In this document: in pieces, positions 60,491 through 64,000 of the stretch | Layout of the letters: the number at the start of each line of letters is the position of its first letter | How positions within the stretch are numbered: the stretch's first letter is position 1 | NCBI GenBank assembly: GCA_020849475.1 | Contig: JADLGE010000003.1 | Location: 46,755 to 110,754, forward strand | Reading direction: 5' to 3' | Origin: Gammaproteobacteria bacterium | GTDB taxonomy: Bacteria; Pseudomonadota; Gammaproteobacteria; Ga0077536 | DNA: 64,000 nt | Notes under the pieces: generated by a model | What the model saw: only the letters and a program-made list of their open reading frames with translations | Told to the model about the DNA's origin: nothing | The model's database searches: none | Made by a program: the position numbers and the translations under genes

Positions 60491-61705
60491 ATGGTCCCGC
60501 GCCAATGCCACGGGAAGCGCGGCTTGCATCGCTACGACGTCATCATCATCGGGGCCGGGGCCGCGGGCCTCATGTGCGCACTCACCGCCGGCCAGCGCGG
60601 CCGCCGCGTGCGGGTGCTGGACCACGCCGAGGTCGCCGCCGAGAAGATTCGCATCTCCGGCGGCGGGCGCTGCAACTTCACCAATCTCGACTGCGGCCCG
60701 GGCAATTTCCTGTCCGCCAATCCGCACTTCTGCCGCTCGGCGCTGGCGCAGTACAGCCAGCATGACTTCATCGCGCTGGTCGAGCGCCACGGCATTGCCT
60801 GGCACGAAAAAACCCTGGGACAGTTGTTCTGCGACGACTCCGCGCAGCAGATCATCGACATGCTGCTCGACGAATGCGCGCGCGCCGCGGTCGAGATCAG
60901 CCTCGCGACCACGGTCACCGAGGTGCGACGCGAGGACAACGGCTATGCGTTGCTCACCAGCGCCGGCCCCTTGGCCTGCGAGCGCCTGGTGTGCGCCACG
61001 GGTGGCCCCTCGATACCGGCCATCGGCGCCAGCGGCTATGCCTACACGCTCGCCGCGCAGTTCGGCCTGCAAGTGGTGACGCCGCGCCCTGGCCTCGTAC
61101 CGCTGGTGTTTGCGCCGGCCTTGAAAGCCGCCCTCGAAGGCTTGAGCGGCGTATCCGTGGAAGCCGAAGTGCACTGTGGTGCGGCGCATTTCCGCGAAGC
61201 GCTGCTGTTCACCCATCGCGGTCTCAGCGGCCCGGCGATTCTGCAGATTTCTTCTTACTGGACGCCCGGTGAGACACTCACCATCAACCTCGCGCCGGAC
61301 GCCGACGTGCTGGCGCTGCTGCGCGATCAGCGCGCCAGCCATCCACGTCAGCAGGCCGCCACCGCCTTGAGCGCGCTGCTGCCGCGTCGTCTTGCGCAAC
61401 GTCTGGTCGAGCAGGCCGAATGCGCGCAGGGCAATCTCGCCGAACTGTCCGATGCGAAATTGCGCGTGCTGGCCGAGCGGGTACAGCGCTGGCAGGTGCG
61501 GCCGGACGGCAGCGAGGGCCTGCGCAAGGCCGAGGTCACGGTCGGCGGCGTGGCCACCGACGGACTCCATTCCAAGACCCTGGAAGCGCGCGCGGTGCCG
61601 GGCCTGTATTTCATCGGTGAAGCAGTGGATGTCACCGGCCACCTGGGTGGGCATAATTTTCAATGGGCGTGGTCGTCTGGCGTGGCTGCCGGCCGCGCGC
61701 TTTAA
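60491..61705 (+). CDS. BaiN/HI0933-family FAD-dependent oxidoreductase
   Basis: A flavoprotein of about 404 residues. The dinucleotide-binding loop YDVIIIGAGAAGLMCALTAGQRG near the N-terminus is followed by the family signature KIRISGGGRCNFTNL, PHFCRSALAQYSQHDF and LVCATGGPSIPAIGASGYAY, and the C-terminal PGLYFIGEAVDVTGHLGGHNFQWAWSSGVAAGRAL closes the FAD site. Members are often labelled BaiN, but most have no known substrate. A TTG at 60524 with GGGAAG upstream is an alternative start. A possible -10 element (TACTTTAAAAT) lies near 60462 in the divergent space with slyD. Confidence 0.88.
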   Translation: MVPRQCHGKRGLHRYDVIIIGAGAAGLMCALTAGQRGRRVRVLDHAEVAAEKIRISGGGRCNFTNLDCGPGNFLSANPHFCRSALAQYSQHDFIALVERHGIAWHEKTLGQLFCDDSAQQIIDMLLDECARAAVEISLATTVTEVRREDNGYALLTSAGPLACERLVCATGGPSIPAIGASGYAYTLAAQFGLQVVTPRPGLVPLVFAPALKAALEGLSGVSVEAEVHCGAAHFREALLFTHRGLSGPAILQISSYWTPGETLTINLAPDADVLALLRDQRASHPRQQAATALSALLPRRLAQRLVEQAECAQGNLAELSDAKLRVLAERVQRWQVRPDGSEGLRKAEVTVGGVATDGLHSKTLEARAVPGLYFIGEAVDVTGHLGGHNFQWAWSSGVAAGRAL

Positions 61706-61727
61706 TTTTCATCGAGGAGCTTGGCGC

Positions 61728-62516
61728 ATGTCGGATACGGTCCTGCTGGATGTCAGTGAGCGCGTTGCGCTCATCACTTTGAATCGCCCCGACAAGCTCA
61801 ACGCCTTCAGCGACGAGATGCTCATGCTGCTGGTGGCGCGCATCGACGAATGCGCGGCGCGTGACGACGTCGGTGCGGTGGTGCTGACCGGCGCCGGGCG
61901 CGGCTTCTGCAGCGGCGGTGATGTCAGCACCATGGGCGGCGAGGCCGACAATCGCGCCCATGTGACCAAGGAATACATCTGGCACACCATTCAGGCCTTC
62001 CCCAAGCGCCTCGCCCATTTCGACAAACCGATCATCGCGGCGGTCAACGGTGTGGCTACCGGCGGCGGCCTCGATCTCGCACTCGCCTGCGATCTCCGCG
62101 TGGCCGCGAAGAGCGCGCGCTTCGCCGAGACCTACGCCAAGATTGGCCTGTTGCCAGGCGGCGGCGGTGCGTGGTTCCTGCCACACCTGGTCGGCAAGGC
62201 ATGGGCGCTGGAACTGTTGCTGGCGGCGGATTTCATCGACGCCGACACCGCCCTGCGTATCGGCCTCGTCAATCATGTCTACGACGACGACGAGATGCTC
62301 GCGGCAGCGCGCGCACTCGCCCATCGCATGGCGCACATGCCGCCCTTGTCGGTGCGCCTGATCAAACGTGCGGTCAATCACGCCTTGAACGGCGACATGA
62401 CGGCATCCTTCGATTTGATCTCATCGCATATCGCCATCGCCAAGGGCGGGCCCGATCACGCCGAAGCCATCAGCGCGTTCCGCGAGCGGCGCGAGGGCAA
62501 GTACCAGGGGTATTGA
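61728..62516 (+). CDS. Enoyl-CoA hydratase/isomerase family protein
   Basis: A 262-residue crotonase-fold protein. The oxyanion-hole segments are FCSGGDVSTM (after LTGAGRG) and AAVNGVATGGGLDLALACDLRVAA, with AETYAKIGLLPGGGGAWFLPHLVG following; the two catalytic glutamate positions are replaced or shifted, so it may be an isomerase or hydrolase rather than a true hydratase. It acts on acyl-CoA in beta-oxidation or a branch pathway. GAGGAG is upstream of ATG 61728, and it lies 22 bases after the flavoprotein gene, so the two are probably one operon. Confidence 0.9.
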   Translation: MSDTVLLDVSERVALITLNRPDKLNAFSDEMLMLLVARIDECAARDDVGAVVLTGAGRGFCSGGDVSTMGGEADNRAHVTKEYIWHTIQAFPKRLAHFDKPIIAAVNGVATGGGLDLALACDLRVAAKSARFAETYAKIGLLPGGGGAWFLPHLVGKAWALELLLAADFIDADTALRIGLVNHVYDDDEMLAAARALAHRMAHMPPLSVRLIKRAVNHALNGDMTASFDLISSHIAIAKGGPDHAEAISAFRERREGKYQGY

Positions 62517-62531
62517 ACTGCGCAGACGCGC

Positions 62532-62598
62532 AATGTGCGAATCAATTCGAACCTACGGCAGGCGCCATTTTTGTAGGCGCGAATTCATTCGCACCTTC
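62532..62598. repeat. Repeat family B, two copies in series
   Basis: AATGTGCGAATCAATTCGAA followed by CCTAC (62532-62556) and TGTAGGCGCGAATTCATTCG followed by CACCTTC (62572-62598) lie between the hydratase and the small EthD gene and oppose each other. The rest of this 160-base gap holds no gene. Confidence 0.8.
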
Positions 62599-62676
62599 AT
62601 TCGACAGCCGTCCATTTGCCCGACCGCCCTGCGCCCGCTAACTTGTCCCATATGGACTGCAACACGGAGCATCGCC

Positions 62677-62982
62677 ATGTACAAAGTCGTCGGCATCATC
62701 AAGCGTCCCCATGGCATGGAGTTTGAAGCCTTCAAGAGCTGGTGGCTCACCGAGCACGCGCCCAAGGTCAGGAAGTGGCCGGGCCTCAAGAAATATCACA
62801 TCAACCTGTGCACCACGCCGGACCAGGCCTTCGACGGCATGGCCGAAGTGTGGTTCGAGAGCAAGGCGGACATGGATGCGGTATTCCATACGCCTGAAGG
62901 TCAGTATGCCCGCGACGGCGCCACTGTCACCGCGTCGAACATCGCCATCCTGCTCACCGAAGAACACATCATCGTCGAGTAA
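62677..62982 (+). CDS. EthD family protein, single domain
   Basis: A 101-residue single EthD domain: YKVVGIIKRPHGMEFEAFKSWWLTEHAPKVRKWPGLKKYHINL, then DGMAEVWFESKADMDAVFHTPEGQYARD. It is a dimeric alpha/beta-barrel protein like those found beside ring- or ether-cleaving oxygenases, and like each half of the protein at 55910. Its function is not assigned. It lies 9 bases before pepN. Confidence 0.82.
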   Translation: MYKVVGIIKRPHGMEFEAFKSWWLTEHAPKVRKWPGLKKYHINLCTTPDQAFDGMAEVWFESKADMDAVFHTPEGQYARDGATVTASNIAILLTEEHIIVE

Positions 62983-62991
62983 CCTCATCCC

Positions 62992-64000
62992 ATGTTGAAT
63001 CCCACGCCCCAGACCACCTATCTCAAGGACTATCGTCCACCGGCTTACCTCATCTCGAACGTAGCGCTGGACATCGACATCCAGCACGACGCGACCGTGG
63101 TGCGCGCGGTGCTGGAGGTGCAACGCAACAGCGGCGCCGACGCGCTTGCGCCGCTGGTATTGAACGGCGACAGCCTGGAACTGGTGAGCGTGGCGCTCGA
63201 TGGTCGCGAGCTGGCGGTCGATGAATATCATCTCGATGCCGAGCGCCTCAGCATCACGCGTGTGCCGGACAAGTTCACCCTCACCACCGTGGTGCGCATC
63301 CATCCCGAGCAGAACACGCAATTGATGGGGCTCTATGCCTCGCAGGATGGTTATTTCACCCAGTGCGAAGCCGAAGGCTTTCGGCGCATCACCTGGTTCG
63401 TCGACCGACCGGACGTGATGGCGCGCTATGTCACCGTCATCCATGCCGACCGTGAGCGCTTTCCGCTGTTGTTGTCGAACGGCAACCTCGACGGCAGCGG
63501 TGACGAAGCCGATGGGCGGCACTGGGCACGCTGGGTCGACCCGTTCCCGAAACCGTCCTATCTCTTTGCGCTGGTCGCCGCGCGCCTCGATGAGCGTGAC
63601 AGTGACTTCGTCACCGCCTCCGGGCGCCCGGTCAAACTGAAACTGTTCGTCGAGCCCGGCAAGCTCGACCAGAGCGCGTTTGCGATGGAAGCGCTGCAAG
63701 CGGCGATGCGCTGGGATGAAGAAGTATTCGGGCTCGAACTCGATCTCGACCAGTACATGATTGTCGCGGTCGGCGACTTCAATATGGGCGCGATGGAGAA
63801 CAAGGGTCTCAACATCTTCAACACCAAGTACGTGCTGGCGCGCGCCGACACCGCCACCGACATGGACTTCATGATGCTCGACCGCGTGGTCGCCCATGAG
63901 TATTTCCACAACTGGACAGGCAATCGCGTCACCTGCCGCGACTGGTTCCAGTTGAGTCTGAAAGAAGGTCTGACGGTGTTTCGCGATCAGCAATATGGCG
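62992..64000 (+). CDS. pepN: Aminopeptidase N, N-terminal part (cut by window edge)
   Basis: The first ~336 residues of an M1 metallopeptidase of the bacterial PepN (alanyl aminopeptidase) type. MLNPTPQTTYLKDYRPPAYLISNVALDIDI is the typical start, GAMEN is at 266-270, and the zinc motif HEYFHNWTGNRVT begins at H302 with the second His at H306. The third zinc ligand (E of the downstream helix LSLKEGL) is also in view. It removes N-terminal residues from peptides in the cytosol. The remainder of the ~870-residue protein is beyond the window. Confidence 0.95.
   Translation, partial: MLNPTPQTTYLKDYRPPAYLISNVALDIDIQHDATVVRAVLEVQRNSGADALAPLVLNGDSLELVSVALDGRELAVDEYHLDAERLSITRVPDKFTLTTVVRIHPEQNTQLMGLYASQDGYFTQCEAEGFRRITWFVDRPDVMARYVTVIHADRERFPLLLSNGNLDGSGDEADGRHWARWVDPFPKPSYLFALVAARLDERDSDFVTASGRPVKLKLFVEPGKLDQSAFAMEALQAAMRWDEEVFGLELDLDQYMIVAVGDFNMGAMENKGLNIFNTKYVLARADTATDMDFMMLDRVVAHEYFHNWTGNRVTCRDWFQLSLKEGLTVFRDQQYG

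Noticed and set aside
59897..61663. Extension of slyD to a 588-residue protein
   Set aside because: The extra N-terminal part runs antisense through the BaiN-like gene, and SlyD has its canonical start at 60376.
1..64000. tRNA, rRNA, riboswitch or insertion-sequence features
   Set aside because: None with convincing sequence was found by reading both strands; an exhaustive covariance-model search could not be run.

Overview
The window is about 64 kb of high-GC, gene-dense bacterial chromosome. It most likely comes from an uncultured or little-studied gammaproteobacterium. The evidence is a cmoA-like gene, glnD, a YcfD/RoxA-type ribosomal oxygenase, slyD with a His-rich tail, and dispersed REP-like palindromes of the kind common in that class. 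The taxonomic call is inference. No rRNA, tRNA, CRISPR array, transposase or prophage block was seen.

Layout. 1-4.7 kb: a two-component pair (kinase cut by the window edge), a SnoaL-like protein, a CmoA-like carboxy-SAM synthase and two overlapping membrane methyltransferases. 5-8.7 kb: a cytochrome c/PQQ-type dehydrogenase, a GST and a phytanoyl-CoA-type dioxygenase. 8.8-13.1 kb: a hopanoid- or glycolipid-type set (HpnI glycosyltransferase, HpnL flippase, DegT aminotransferase, HpnK deacetylase). 13.3-24 kb: a NarL-type two-component system followed by an overlapping three-gene operon, consisting of a YddA/SbmA-like ABC protein with a destroyed ATPase domain, a discoidin-containing glycosidase-like protein and a GH94 phosphorylase. 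24-31 kb: LldD, GlnD, two DJ-1/PfpI-type proteins, a DUF1272 protein and a PAS kinase. 31-43 kb: VOC, Rieske, two amidases, a carotenoid oxygenase, a large hybrid kinase, a luciferase-type monooxygenase and an MHS transporter. 43-50 kb: a phage-like-domain protein, MscS, an acetyltransferase, RoxA, an acyl-CoA ligase and an RTX protein. 50.4-54 kb: an omega-aminotransferase, a halohydrin dehalogenase and a three-subunit nitrile hydratase/thiocyanate hydrolase. 54-64 kb: a Ser/Thr kinase, two EthD proteins, a lipoprotein, MaoC, ApeB, SlyD, a BaiN-like flavoprotein, enoyl-CoA hydratase and the start of PepN.

How genes may work together. The halohydrin dehalogenase next to the split nitrile hydratase, with two amidases and an omega-aminotransferase in the same window, could form an epoxide/halohydrin to hydroxynitrile to amide to acid route; this is inference. 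The GH94 operon reads as a beta-glucan metabolism module under its own two-component system. Several dehydrogenase, hydratase, ligase and monooxygenase genes suit a catabolically versatile, aerobic organism.

Two families of short palindromic repeats punctuate the intergenic spaces. Family A has the core TCAGACTGAAGTCTGA and family B the core GTGCGAATTCATTCGCAC. At several genes they supply the stop codon, and at the dehalogenase and nitrile hydratase genes they lie in the leader just before the start codon. A third palindrome lies inside the start of a kinase gene.
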